NCBI RefSeq assembly: GCF_000814325.1
Contig: NZ_JPHF01000013.1
Coordinates: forward strand, 1-64,000
Direction of reading: 5' to 3'
Source: Flavihumibacter sp. ZG627
GTDB lineage: Bacteria; Bacteroidota; Bacteroidia; Chitinophagales; Chitinophagaceae
DNA length: 64,000 nucleotides
Positions 16,163 to 25,654 of this stretch are shown here, piece by piece. Made by a program: the position numbers and the translations under genes. The notes under the pieces are model-generated. The model was not told where the DNA came from and made no database searches. It was given only the letters and a program-made list of their open reading frames with translations. How positions within the stretch are numbered: position 1 is the first letter of the stretch; every line of letters starts with the position of its first letter.

Positions 16163-18091
16163 TTATCCTAAAAGGGTGACCTTTACTTTTTCTTCCATCA
16201 TCTCTTTGAGCGCATCTGCAATTGCATTGGCATCATAACCACATTCGCGATGCAGTTCCTTTAGGGTGCCGTGTTCAACAATACGATCAGGTATTCCGAG
16301 TATTTTAACCGGTGCATGATAGTTATTTGCAACCATGAATTCTACAACTGCGGATCCGAATCCGCCAACAACTGTTCCATCTTCCACTGTAATTATCTTT
16401 GAATACCTGCTGAAAATTTCATGCAGCATTTCTTCATCCAGTGGTTTCACAAATCGCATATCATAATGGCCGGCATTGATTCCATATTGTTTAACATCAC
16501 GTATAGCAGAAGCTGCAAAATTACCCGGGTGTCCGAATGATAGTACCGCGATATCTTCCCCTTCCCGAATCTTTCTGCCTTTACCGATCTGAATTTCTTT
16601 TAAAGGTGTACGCCACTCTGGCATAACACCTTCACCGCGTGGATACCTGATCACAAAAGGAAGTTTGGTGCCTGGCAGTGCTGATGTATACATCAGGTTT
16701 CGCAATTCACTTTCGTTCATGGGTGCACTCACAATCAGATTGGGAATACAACGCATATAAGGGATATCATAGGCACCATGGTGAGTTGGACCATCTTCCC
16801 CAACCAGTCCAGCCCTGTCGAGACAAAAGACTACCGGAAGTTTTTGAATGGCCACATCATGGATAACCTGGTCATAGGCGCGTTGCATGAAAGACGAATA
16901 GATATTGCAGAACACTTTCATCCCCTGTGTTGCCAATCCCGCACTCACAGTAACAGCATGCTGCTCACAGATGCCTACATCAATTGCACGATCAGGCATT
17001 TTATCCATCATAATCTTCAGGGAAGATCCTGAAGGCATTGCAGGAGTGATGCCAAAAATGGTGTCATCTTTTTCTGCCATTTCTAAGAGCGTATGGCCAA
17101 AAACATCCTGGTATTTCGGTGGCTGCGGGGTATCAAATTTCTTCTTATATATTTCGCCGGTGATCTTATCGAATAATCCAGGAGCGTGCCATTTTGTTTG
17201 GTCTTTTTCCGCCAGTTCATATCCTTTGCCCTTCACGGTTATGATGTGAAGAATTTTTGGTCCCGGAATATTTTTGAGGTCCTGAAGGGTGTCTACCAGT
17301 TTGGTAATATTGTGTCCATCGATGGGTCCGAAATAACGCAGGTTCAATGCTTCGAACAGGTTACTGCTTTTGCTTACCATTCCCTTGATGGAATGTTCCA
17401 GCTTGCTGGCCATTTCGCGGGTGAAGTTCTTTCCAACAGGCAATTTCCCCAAAGCTTTCCAAACATCATCTTTAAGTTTATTGTAGGCGGGTGAAATTGT
17501 TATATCAGTGAGATATTCTTTGAGAGCGCCTACATTAGGGTCGATGCTCATGCAGTTATCATTAAGAATGATCAGCATGTCAGCATCGGAAACACCGGCA
17601 TGGTTCATAGCTTCAAATGCCATCCCTGCCGTCATGGAGCCATCACCAATAACGGCCACAGATTTTCGATTTTCACCTTTGTATTTGGCAGCAAGTGCCA
17701 TACCCAATGCCGCAGAAATGGAGGTGGAGGAATGACCTACCCCGAAAGTATCGTATTCGCTTTCTGTGCGTTTGGGGAAACCAGAGAGACCGCCATATTT
17801 ACGGTTGGTGGCAAAATTGTGCATCCTGCCGGTCAGGATCTTATGTCCATAGGCCTGGTGGCCTACGTCCCACACCAGCTGGTCGTAAGGGGTATTGTAA
17901 ACATAATGCAAGGCGGTGGTAAGTTCCACAACGCCCAGGCTGGCGGCGAAATGCCCTCCATGAACGCTTACTACATCAATGATGTATTGCCTCAGCTCAT
18001 CGCAGACCTGGTGCAGTTGTTCTGCGCCAAGTTTCTTAAGGTCGGCGGGGGAGTTTATGTCCTTTAAAAGCGCTCCGGGTTTGATTTCCAT
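16163..18091 (-). CDS. dxs: 1-deoxy-D-xylulose-5-phosphate synthase
   Basis: First enzyme of the MEP isoprenoid pathway: joins pyruvate and glyceraldehyde 3-phosphate using thiamine diphosphate. 642 residues, full length. Visible motifs are VVSVHGGHFAASLGVVELT (active-site His region), VWDVGHQAYGHKILTGR, the thiamine diphosphate motif GDGSMTAG (about residues 148-155) and GICEQHAVTVSAG in the pyrimidine-binding domain, with RYPRG near the end. It stands alone; the terminator at 16123 ends it. Confidence 0.97.
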   Translation of the reverse strand: MEIKPGALLKDINSPADLKKLGAEQLHQVCDELRQYIIDVVSVHGGHFAASLGVVELTTALHYVYNTPYDQLVWDVGHQAYGHKILTGRMHNFATNRKYGGLSGFPKRTESEYDTFGVGHSSTSISAALGMALAAKYKGENRKSVAVIGDGSMTAGMAFEAMNHAGVSDADMLIILNDNCMSIDPNVGALKEYLTDITISPAYNKLKDDVWKALGKLPVGKNFTREMASKLEHSIKGMVSKSSNLFEALNLRYFGPIDGHNITKLVDTLQDLKNIPGPKILHIITVKGKGYELAEKDQTKWHAPGLFDKITGEIYKKKFDTPQPPKYQDVFGHTLLEMAEKDDTIFGITPAMPSGSSLKIMMDKMPDRAIDVGICEQHAVTVSAGLATQGMKVFCNIYSSFMQRAYDQVIHDVAIQKLPVVFCLDRAGLVGEDGPTHHGAYDIPYMRCIPNLIVSAPMNESELRNLMYTSALPGTKLPFVIRYPRGEGVMPEWRTPLKEIQIGKGRKIREGEDIAVLSFGHPGNFAASAIRDVKQYGINAGHYDMRFVKPLDEEMLHEIFSRYSKIITVEDGTVVGGFGSAVVEFMVANNYHAPVKILGIPDRIVEHGTLKELHRECGYDANAIADALKEMMEEKVKVTLLG

Positions 18092-18274
18092 TCAGTTAAA
18101 ATAAAGCGTCAAAGATAAGGAACCCTGCAGGTTCCGATCCTGATTTACAAGATAAAGATTTTAACAATCCGAGGCTGATAAGGTTCTGAAAAACCGGCCA
18201 TCCGCCCATCTTCCTCATCAGAACAGGCATTTGGCCTTTAATACAATTCATTATATTAGTGCCTGTCAAACTGC

Positions 18275-18283
18275 TAGATTTGC
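18275..18283 (+). promoter_or_regulatory. Putative -7 element directly before the LytS-type kinase ATG
   Basis: TAGATTTGC fits TAnnTTTGY exactly and ends only 3 bp before the ATG at 18287. If used, transcription would begin at or inside the start codon. No -33 element at normal spacing. Confidence 0.3.
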
Positions 18284-18286
18284 TCT

Positions 18287-19348
18287 ATGTTGCCACGTGG
18301 TTATAAATATTACTGGTTTTGCCAGGTATCGGGCTGGACTTTTGTGGTTCTGTCGATGCTCTTTTTTGCCTACTCATTAACACCTTCCAAGATCGATGCA
18401 GGTTTTTTCATGCGTCTTGGCCTTATTTTTTCAGCCGGAATTTTCACTACGCATATATTGAGGGCCTTTATCAGGAGCAGAGGATGGCTGCTGTTGCCGG
18501 TGGAGAAACTGATTCCCCGCATGATGGTAGCCATTATTGTAACGAGTATCGCCTGCAGCCTTCTTTATATGGGATTGGTAAACCTTTTGGGAGTTCAGTC
18601 TGATGTACAAAGGAGGATCGACTTCAGTACGAAGTTGCTAGCCTCAACAATGGACATTGGTCTTTTTATCATTCCATGGACCCTGATCTATTATATATAT
18701 CATTATGTAGCGAAAAGCAGGAAGCAGGAAGTGGATACACTAAAGCTGGAAGCATTAGTTAAAGCATTGGAACTCAAAACAATCAAGGCCCATATCAATC
18801 CTCATTTCATTTTCAATGCCCTTAATAGTATCCGTGCACTTATTGATGAAAACCCGCAGCGGGCAAGAAATGCTGTAACTGAACTCAGCAACCTGCTGAG
18901 AAGCAGTATGCAGTCGGAAAAATCAGAGACTGTACCACTGGAGCGGGAACTTAATATTGTGCGGGATTATCTTGCCCTGGAGCATATCCGATTTGAAGAT
19001 CGGCTTCAGGTTGAATTTGATGTTGATGAAGACACGCTCGACCAACCGGTACCACCTATGATGTTACAAACTCTTGTAGAGAACGCGATCAAGCATGGCA
19101 TAGGAAAACAGATGCGGGGAGGGGTGGTGCGAATAAGTTCTGACTTCAAAGACGACTACCATGAATTGATGGTGCAGAATACGGGGCGCCTCAACGGGGA
19201 AATGAATGGTGAAGGTTTCGGCATTAGCAGTACACGCAACAGATTGCAGTTACTGTTCGGTAATAAGGCCGATTTCAGTATACGTGAAACCAATGGAAAC
19301 CTGGTTGAAGCCATGGTTAAGATTCCGGTTAGTGCTGTAACGGCATAA
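18287..19348 (+). CDS. LytS-type sensor histidine kinase
   Basis: Membrane sensor kinase (353 residues) of the His_kinase (PF06580) plus HATPase_c type. About four transmembrane helices occupy residues 1-140, with no large periplasmic sensor. The phosphoacceptor is probably His173 in AHINPHFIFNALNSI; the ATP-binding N box is TLVENAIKHGI and the G box GFGISSTRNRL. The partner LytTR regulator starts 25 bp downstream on the same strand. The stimulus is unknown. Confidence 0.93.
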   Translation: MLPRGYKYYWFCQVSGWTFVVLSMLFFAYSLTPSKIDAGFFMRLGLIFSAGIFTTHILRAFIRSRGWLLLPVEKLIPRMMVAIIVTSIACSLLYMGLVNLLGVQSDVQRRIDFSTKLLASTMDIGLFIIPWTLIYYIYHYVAKSRKQEVDTLKLEALVKALELKTIKAHINPHFIFNALNSIRALIDENPQRARNAVTELSNLLRSSMQSEKSETVPLERELNIVRDYLALEHIRFEDRLQVEFDVDEDTLDQPVPPMMLQTLVENAIKHGIGKQMRGGVVRISSDFKDDYHELMVQNTGRLNGEMNGEGFGISSTRNRLQLLFGNKADFSIRETNGNLVEAMVKIPVSAVTA

Positions 19349-19373
19349 TAGTTTTTCCACAAAACATATATCT

Positions 19374-20105
19374 ATGATAAAAGCTGTACTAATTGATGAT
19401 GAGCGGCTGGCCCGTACTGAATTGAGAAAGTTGCTGATGGATTTTCCTGAGATCGAGATTGTAGGGGAAGCGGCAAATGCTGCGGAAGGGCTGGAGTCTA
19501 TTGAGAATTTACAACCTGATCTTGTTTTCCTTGATATACAGATGCCCGGTAAAACCGGATTTGATATGCTGAGCGAGCTCGAAAAATCGCCCCATGTAAT
19601 CTTTACGACTGCTTACGATGAATATGCGCTTAAAGCGTTTGAAGTAAATGCACTGGATTATTTACTTAAGCCGGTTGACTCCAAGCGACTGGCAGATGCC
19701 ATCCATAAACTGCATATTGCAGAGGAAAAAGAGGCCATGTCGCCGGCAATTGGCACTAACAAGAGTTTATTAAGTGAGCATGACCAGGTTTTTGTGAAAG
19801 ATGGTGAGCGATGCTGGTTTGTGAAGCTCAGTGATATACGTCTCTTTGAAAGTGTTGGTAATTACGCCAAAGTATTCTTTGCAAATAATAAACCACTTAT
19901 ATTAAAATCATTAAATGCATTGGAAGAGCGATTGGATGAGAAGGTTTTTTTCCGGGCCAATCGAAAGCATATAGTTAATCTGCGGCTGATCGAGAAAATC
20001 GAACCATATTTTAATGGTGGACTACTTCTTGAATTAAAAGGAGGCGAGAAAATTGAGGTGAGCCGTAGGCAGACAGTTAAATTTAAAGAGATGATGAGTT
20101 TGTAA
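19374..20105 (+). CDS. LytTR-family response regulator
   Basis: Response regulator (243 residues) paired with the kinase upstream. The receiver domain has acidic residues IDDE at 7-10, phosphoacceptor Asp54 (LVFLDIQMPGKTGFD) and Lys in YLLKPV. The C-terminal LytTR DNA-binding domain (about 140-243) includes FFRANRKHIVNL. From family knowledge it binds DNA and may control nearby genes; the M28 peptidase gene 40 bp downstream may share its transcript. Confidence 0.94.
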   Translation: MIKAVLIDDERLARTELRKLLMDFPEIEIVGEAANAAEGLESIENLQPDLVFLDIQMPGKTGFDMLSELEKSPHVIFTTAYDEYALKAFEVNALDYLLKPVDSKRLADAIHKLHIAEEKEAMSPAIGTNKSLLSEHDQVFVKDGERCWFVKLSDIRLFESVGNYAKVFFANNKPLILKSLNALEERLDEKVFFRANRKHIVNLRLIEKIEPYFNGGLLLELKGGEKIEVSRRQTVKFKEMMSL

Positions 20106-20145
20106 GGATTAAATTACAAACTACCAACAAACAACAATTAAGCGT

Positions 20146-21477
20146 ATGCGCCTTTATCCTTTTGTATTTTTTGCCTTTCTTGTCTCCTGCGGACCTGCTG
20201 TAAGAACTGGTAATACCACCACTGAGAATCCGGTTGCCAATAGCGGTACCGGAATGAGTTCTGCTGAATTTTCTGTTTCAGAAGTTACGCGAATTGAAAA
20301 AGTGCTATCAGCAGATGATATGCAGGGAAGGGGAGTCTTTACACCTGGTATTGAAAAGGCGGCTTCATTTATTGCATCAGAATTTGAACGAATAGGGCTT
20401 GAAAAGTCCGCTAACGCTAATGGATACCAGCAGGCGTTTGACCTTATCCGACCAGCGTTCAAAAGTGCAACTGCAACGCTTGATGAGAAAATAATTGAGC
20501 AGAAAGATATAATAGTCATTACCACAACAGAAAACTTAACTGTTAATGAGCAGTCGGGATATGAAGTGGTGACTATTCCAAAGGGAGGAGAGTTTTTCAA
20601 TGAAGCCCGCAAGCATGTAAATGCAGGCATGAACAGGCTGGTAATGGTGGATCCATCGCATTCTGCAAATTTCCCACGACTTACAAATTTCAAAAGGCAG
20701 ATGATGCCTTCGGTAAACAGTACCATTTTTATTTTAGGAGAAACTGTTCCGTCTAAGTTTAGCATTTCTGCCATCCATGACATCAAGAAGGCAGCATTAA
20801 GCAATGTTGTTGGCATATTGCCTGGTACGAGCCGTAAGGACGAATACGTTATATTTTCCGGGCATTATGATCACCTTGGCATAGGCAAGCCCTTGAATGG
20901 TGATTCTATATTTAATGGTGCAAATGATGATGCCGCAGGCATTACTGCGGTTATAATGCTTGCAGACTATTTTAAAAGAACTGGCGGCAATGAAAGGACC
21001 ATCATCTTCGCCGCATTCACCGCGGAAGAATCGGGAGGTTTTGGTTCGCGCTATTTTTCACAGCAGTTTGATCCAGCCAAAGTGATGGCCATGTTCAATA
21101 TTGAGATGATAGGTACGGAGAGCAAATGGGGAAAGAATTCTGCCTTTATTACCGGGTACGAAAAAACGGATATGGGAAAGATCATGGAGAAAAACCTGGC
21201 GGGATCAGGCTTCAAATTTTATCCTGATCCCTACCCCGCACAACAGTTATTTTATCGCTCAGACAATGCCACTCTTGCCCGTCTTGGTGTACCAGCGCAT
21301 ACTATTTCAACATCCAAAATGGACAGCGAGCCTTATTATCATACGGCTGATGATGAGTTTGAAACACTCGATATGGCGAATATGGCACAGATCATTAAGG
21401 CTATTGCAATCAGCTCCAGGACTATCATATCGGGTGCTGATACACCAAGCAGGGTGAACACATCAGAACTTAGGTAG
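20146..21477 (+). CDS. M28 family metallopeptidase lipoprotein
   Basis: Zinc aminopeptidase-like protein (443 residues) exported as a lipoprotein: MRLYPFVFFAFLVSC ends in a lipobox Cys at residue 15. The catalytic domain has the M28 ligands in order: GHYDHLG, NGANDDAAG, FTAEESGGFGS, and a late His in SEPYYHTADDE. Residues ~60-190 form a PA-like insertion. It likely trims peptides in the periplasm or at the outer membrane. A paralogue is encoded at 28063; both end in a shared tail (TIxSGxDTPSR). It follows the LytS/LytTR pair. Confidence 0.9.
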   Translation: MRLYPFVFFAFLVSCGPAVRTGNTTTENPVANSGTGMSSAEFSVSEVTRIEKVLSADDMQGRGVFTPGIEKAASFIASEFERIGLEKSANANGYQQAFDLIRPAFKSATATLDEKIIEQKDIIVITTTENLTVNEQSGYEVVTIPKGGEFFNEARKHVNAGMNRLVMVDPSHSANFPRLTNFKRQMMPSVNSTIFILGETVPSKFSISAIHDIKKAALSNVVGILPGTSRKDEYVIFSGHYDHLGIGKPLNGDSIFNGANDDAAGITAVIMLADYFKRTGGNERTIIFAAFTAEESGGFGSRYFSQQFDPAKVMAMFNIEMIGTESKWGKNSAFITGYEKTDMGKIMEKNLAGSGFKFYPDPYPAQQLFYRSDNATLARLGVPAHTISTSKMDSEPYYHTADDEFETLDMANMAQIIKAIAISSRTIISGADTPSRVNTSELR

Positions 21478-21483
21478 GATTTA

Positions 21484-22251
21484 TTAAAATCGGAAGAATT
21501 CTTTCATTCGAACCATCAGCAGGTCTTTCTTCCTGCGTGATACTTCTATTTCACTACCATTAGAAAGAATTATACTGCCTCCTTCTCCCCGAATATATTC
21601 TTTTATATGTTCCAGGTTAGCGAGATAAGATTTATGGATGCGTACAAAATTGCAATCTCCCAGGAGTTCTTCATATTCGTGAATAGGCTTGGAAGAGCAG
21701 ATCACTGTACGATCAGAAAAATAGAAGTTAGTATAATTGCTGCTAGCCTCACAATAAATTACATCTGAAATATCCACTACCTGAAATCCTTTAAGTGATG
21801 GGATACATAATTTCATTCGTTGCGAATTACCTTTCTGATGCATGTTGTGTAGTAAAGCCTGGATCTGATTGCCACCGGCCTTTTGATCTAACCGTTTCCC
21901 TGCACGCCTGACGGCCTCGGTGAGTTGGTCGGCATCAACGGGCTTTAACAGGTAATCCACCGCACTGAAATGAAATGCCTGGATCATATAGTTGTTATGT
22001 GCAGTAACAAAAATGGTTTCAAAATCAATTGAAGGCATCTCATTCAGAAGGTCAAAACCTGTTTTACCCGGCATGGCAATATCCAGAAAAACTAGTTGAG
22101 GGTGCAACTGGTCTATCTTTTCCCGCGCATCCATAACGCTGGTGCTCATTCCTGCAATTTCCACTTCCGGACAATTCATCTGTAAAAGTTTTTGCAGAGA
22201 ATTAAGTCCTCGCGGTTCATCATCCACCAATATGGTTTTAATGGGATTCAT
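21484..22251 (-). CDS. LytTR-family response regulator
   Basis: Response regulator (255 residues) for the large propeller kinase whose gene overlaps it by 4 bp (ATGA). The receiver has VDDE at 9-12, phosphoacceptor Asp57 (LVFLDIAMPGKTGFD) and Lys in YLLKPV; the LytTR domain contains FVRIHKSYLANL and ends EVSRRKKDLL. It ends 6 bp from the convergent M28 peptidase gene, with no terminator hairpin seen. Confidence 0.94.
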   Translation of the reverse strand: MNPIKTILVDDEPRGLNSLQKLLQMNCPEVEIAGMSTSVMDAREKIDQLHPQLVFLDIAMPGKTGFDLLNEMPSIDFETIFVTAHNNYMIQAFHFSAVDYLLKPVDADQLTEAVRRAGKRLDQKAGGNQIQALLHNMHQKGNSQRMKLCIPSLKGFQVVDISDVIYCEASSNYTNFYFSDRTVICSSKPIHEYEELLGDCNFVRIHKSYLANLEHIKEYIRGEGGSIILSNGSEIEVSRRKKDLLMVRMKEFFRF

Positions 22252-25200
22252 AATTCAGGTATTTGTAATGGTAAACGAATGGTAACTATCGTTCCGCTGC
22301 TTTGGGCAGCAGGTATCATACTTTTATCGGCTATCAGAATATTACTTTGAATATTATATTTTTCATTGAGCAACCGTATCCTTTCTTTGACATTTTCTAT
22401 TCCCACTGATTGATGAAGGCGCTGCATATTTTTCTTTTCTTCCATAGATCTGATAAAACCAATACCATCATCTTCAATGGTTGAAACAAAATGAGCACCC
22501 TCTTTTTTGAAATGAACATTAACGGTTATCTCTTTGGAATGATGGGTTATGCCATGCCAGATCGCATTTTCAATAAATGGCTGGATAAGCATAGGTGGCA
22601 GTAAAGTGTCATCAAGATCAAGTTCAGGATCTACGATTATATGATTGGAAAAGTGACGGTTACGGATTCTTTCCATTTCAACATACCTTTCAAGGTAATC
22701 AATTGTGTTTCTCAATGATACGAATGAGTGGGATGATTGATCAAGCGTTATGCGAATCAACTGAGCAAACTTACTAAGATACCTGCTTGCTTCCTGATTC
22801 TCATTGTTAAGGATCATTTCCTGAATACTATTCAGGCTGTTGAAAACAAAATGTGGATTCATCTGAGAGCGTAATGCCATCATTTCAGTTTCCGTAATCT
22901 TCTGTTTTAAGGTAGCTTCATTACGAATCTTTTTGATTCTTTTCACTACGAAATAACTGATGAGGGTTCCCATTATTATCAGTGCTGCCAACCAGAACCA
23001 CCATGTATTCCACCATGGGGGATGAATAATTATGCCAAGCCTTGTCATCTCATTACTCCATTTGCCATCACTATTGCTGGAGCGGAGTTCGAATGTATAT
23101 TCACCCGGCGGGAGGCTGGTATATGTTGCTATATTTTCATTATCGGGTTCAGACCAGTTGTCTGTTAAACCTTTTAGCCTGTAGGTAAAACGATTATTGG
23201 TATGATTCGAAAAATTGTTTACTGCAAAATAAATGGTGATGAAATTCTGGTTGTATTTAAAAGATAAGTTTTCGGTGAAGTAAAGTGATCGCTCAGTGCG
23301 AAGTGGTTTTTCATTGACCCTTATTAATGTTAGTAAAGGCGGAGGGCTGAAATTGTTTGTTTTTATTTGTGTTGGATTGAAACGTGTAATTCCACCTACA
23401 CCTCCAAAAAGTAAGGAACCATCAGCATCACGATAGCAACATGCAGTGTTGTATTCAAGAAATGATAAACCATTGCCCAGATTATAATGTTGAACATTCT
23501 TACTCTGCCTGTTTATTTTATACAAACCCGTATTGGTACTTGTCCAGAATTGAGCATTTTTATCTTCCAGCACTGCATAGCAAACATTTGAATTTGCTGA
23601 AGGGTCAGGTTTTATTGTTTGCAAAACACTGTCTTTTGCCGGATCGTAAATAATAATTCCATTGTCAGTGGAGAGCCATTGCAATGACCCATTGGGAAAT
23701 AAATGTCTTACATAGAATGTGTGTTTCCTGACTGACTCAAGCACCCGAAATTGGGATTGTTTCGGATCATATCTGATTAAACCGCCACCCACCGTGCATA
23801 TCCAGAGAATATTTTTCTCATCTTCATAAACATATCTCCCGATATAAGTATTCTCCTGCATGGGATTGGTAGGACAGGGTTTCCATTCCTTTTCTTTGAG
23901 ATCGTAGAAAATGGGTCCGTTTTCACCTGTAATAAAAAGACTATCCTTATTCCTTAATTTAATAATACTGTATAGTTTTCTTGCCTGTAATAAATCCTGT
24001 TCTGTATCAAATTGAAGCTGGTTTAACTTTCTGTTGAATTTTATCAATCCCCCCCAACTAGCTATCCATAGATTTCCTTCATCATCTTCATCGATATCAT
24101 ATACAGTATTGATAGCTGCTCCGGGTTTTTGAAAGCCCGGGAATGAGATGAATCTGTTTGCAATAATATCCCATTTCAGCATCCCACTACCCTGAGAGCC
24201 CACGTAGTACTCTCCTTCACGGCTTTTATAAATCTCAAAGATCATATTGTCAGGAAGGGAGAATTCATTGGTTGGTTCATTACTAATGATCTGAAACTGG
24301 AACTTAAGCGGATCGTATTTTGCTATTCCACTCCCACTGAGTCCACACCAGATAATTCCCTGCCGGTCGACATACATCGATAGAACAAAATTTTTTCCTG
24401 GCGTTCGGTTGTCATATTTGTTATGTGATGACCTGGTGGTTTTGCGGGTAACAGGATCGTAATGTAAAATTCCGCTGCCCCGTGTACCGATCCAAAGTTT
24501 TTTGTTTGCATCTGTAATGAAAGAACCCACACCAACAGGTTCCATGCTAAAAGCCAATGGTACCGCATCTTTATCCAATGGATCATTCACAGAAAAGCAG
24601 CCTGCTGTAATGGTGCCGATCCATAAAGTAGAATCAGTAGCATACAATTCACGTATCTCCGGAAATTTATGTGTTTCCATAACAGGGATAGCTTTGTATC
24701 CACCTGTTTGCGGCTCAAACCAGAATAGTTTATTCAATAAACTGACAATAATCTTTCCATTCAGCATGGTGATGCTTGTTACGCGGGCACGGTTGCTGGC
24801 GTCATTGAAATAGGAAGTGATTTTTTTTGTTTTTGTATTTATGTGTAGCAATCCATTATTGAAGCTCACGATCCAGAACTCATCTTGATTGAAAGATGCT
24901 ATTTTCTTAGGGGCAACACCCAACAAAACTGAAGCATAGGGATATTTTTCGGTTATTAGAAGTAGAGAATCGCCCGCTGTATTATACAAACATGTTCCGC
25001 GAATGGTACCTATCCACAACTGCTTGTTTGTTTGATCAAAATGAAGTGCTGAAATATAGTTTGAAGGGAGCTTATTGCCTTCAGTATTTTGTGGATGATA
25101 TACTTTGAATTCCTTGCCATCATACCTGTTCAGGCCATCCTGCGTACCAAACCACATAAATCCAAGATCATCCTGCGCAATGGTATAACATGAGTTTTGG

Positions 25201-25298
25201 GAGAGGCCCTGTTCGGAAGAATAGTTTTCAAAAAGAAATTCCTGTCCCTTAATGGATAATGAGATTACCATCAATATCATGGAAAGGAGAAGGCGCAT
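22248..25298 (-). CDS. Beta-propeller (Reg_prop/Y_Y_Y) sensor histidine kinase
   Basis: Large one-piece sensor (1016 residues). A signal peptide (LLLSMILMVISLSIKG) leads into a periplasmic double propeller of ~14 repeats (for example DDLGFMWFGTQDGLNRYDG, LWIGTRGSGILHYDP), then a Y_Y_Y domain (about 690-755, FTYRLKGLTDNWS ... YTSLPPGEYTFELRSS). One transmembrane helix lies near 760-785 and a LytS-type kinase domain has the likely phosphoacceptor His816 (MNPHFVFNSLNSI) and the N box FIENAIWHGI. Unlike hybrid two-component systems the regulator is a separate gene, overlapping by 4 bp. Relatives often sense sugars or cell-wall products; the ligand here is unknown. Confidence 0.93.
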   Translation of the reverse strand: MRLLLSMILMVISLSIKGQEFLFENYSSEQGLSQNSCYTIAQDDLGFMWFGTQDGLNRYDGKEFKVYHPQNTEGNKLPSNYISALHFDQTNKQLWIGTIRGTCLYNTAGDSLLLITEKYPYASVLLGVAPKKIASFNQDEFWIVSFNNGLLHINTKTKKITSYFNDASNRARVTSITMLNGKIIVSLLNKLFWFEPQTGGYKAIPVMETHKFPEIRELYATDSTLWIGTITAGCFSVNDPLDKDAVPLAFSMEPVGVGSFITDANKKLWIGTRGSGILHYDPVTRKTTRSSHNKYDNRTPGKNFVLSMYVDRQGIIWCGLSGSGIAKYDPLKFQFQIISNEPTNEFSLPDNMIFEIYKSREGEYYVGSQGSGMLKWDIIANRFISFPGFQKPGAAINTVYDIDEDDEGNLWIASWGGLIKFNRKLNQLQFDTEQDLLQARKLYSIIKLRNKDSLFITGENGPIFYDLKEKEWKPCPTNPMQENTYIGRYVYEDEKNILWICTVGGGLIRYDPKQSQFRVLESVRKHTFYVRHLFPNGSLQWLSTDNGIIIYDPAKDSVLQTIKPDPSANSNVCYAVLEDKNAQFWTSTNTGLYKINRQSKNVQHYNLGNGLSFLEYNTACCYRDADGSLLFGGVGGITRFNPTQIKTNNFSPPPLLTLIRVNEKPLRTERSLYFTENLSFKYNQNFITIYFAVNNFSNHTNNRFTYRLKGLTDNWSEPDNENIATYTSLPPGEYTFELRSSNSDGKWSNEMTRLGIIIHPPWWNTWWFWLAALIIMGTLISYFVVKRIKKIRNEATLKQKITETEMMALRSQMNPHFVFNSLNSIQEMILNNENQEASRYLSKFAQLIRITLDQSSHSFVSLRNTIDYLERYVEMERIRNRHFSNHIIVDPELDLDDTLLPPMLIQPFIENAIWHGITHHSKEITVNVHFKKEGAHFVSTIEDDGIGFIRSMEEKKNMQRLHQSVGIENVKERIRLLNEKYNIQSNILIADKSMIPAAQSSGTIVTIRLPLQIPEL

Positions 25299-25654
25299 GA
25301 ATTAAATCTACTCAATTTTGAGCTTCATGAAAGCAGATTTTAAGTAGAAACCGAATACACAATCAAAGCCGCCGTTGGTGTAACGAAACCGATAAAAGTT
25401 CATTGCTTACCGTTTACACGTTGGAAGCGGCCTTTCGTGAACTTGCATATCATAATGAAAATAGAATTTATAAATTCACGTCCTGATCAAATGCCACTAT
25501 ACAGCCAGCCTGTCTTAACCCTTAAACCTTCCTTTCTGCCGGAGAAGCGGTTCCAAATGGCGCCTGCTTCTCCGGTTTTTGCTTCCATACGGGGAATTTC
25601 CCATTACGCGGGCATTTATGATTTCGTAACTTTATAACAGCTCAAATAACCAAC
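25299..25654. other. 356-bp intergenic region with an unassigned terminator
   Basis: Lies between the minus-strand propeller kinase and the plus-strand 788-residue protein. It must hold both promoters; TAACTTTA at 25627-25634 is close to the -7 consensus for the plus gene. A 66-codon frame at 25437-25637 has no recognisable features and runs through the terminator, so it is not called as a gene. The plus-strand terminator at 25539 is described separately. Confidence 0.5.
25539..25580 (+). terminator. Plus-strand terminator with no gene upstream
   Basis: Stem CCGGAGAAGC (25539-25548) pairs with 25566-25575; two further G-C pairs extend it past a bulge, then five T. No plus-strand gene lies upstream before the divergent kinase gene at 25298. 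It could end a small RNA or act as an attenuator in the leader of the gene at 25655. Confidence 0.65.

Noticed and set aside
25437-25637. 66-codon frame in the divergent region before the 788-residue protein
   Set aside because: No signal, domain or plausible ribosome-binding site, and it reads through a strong terminator.
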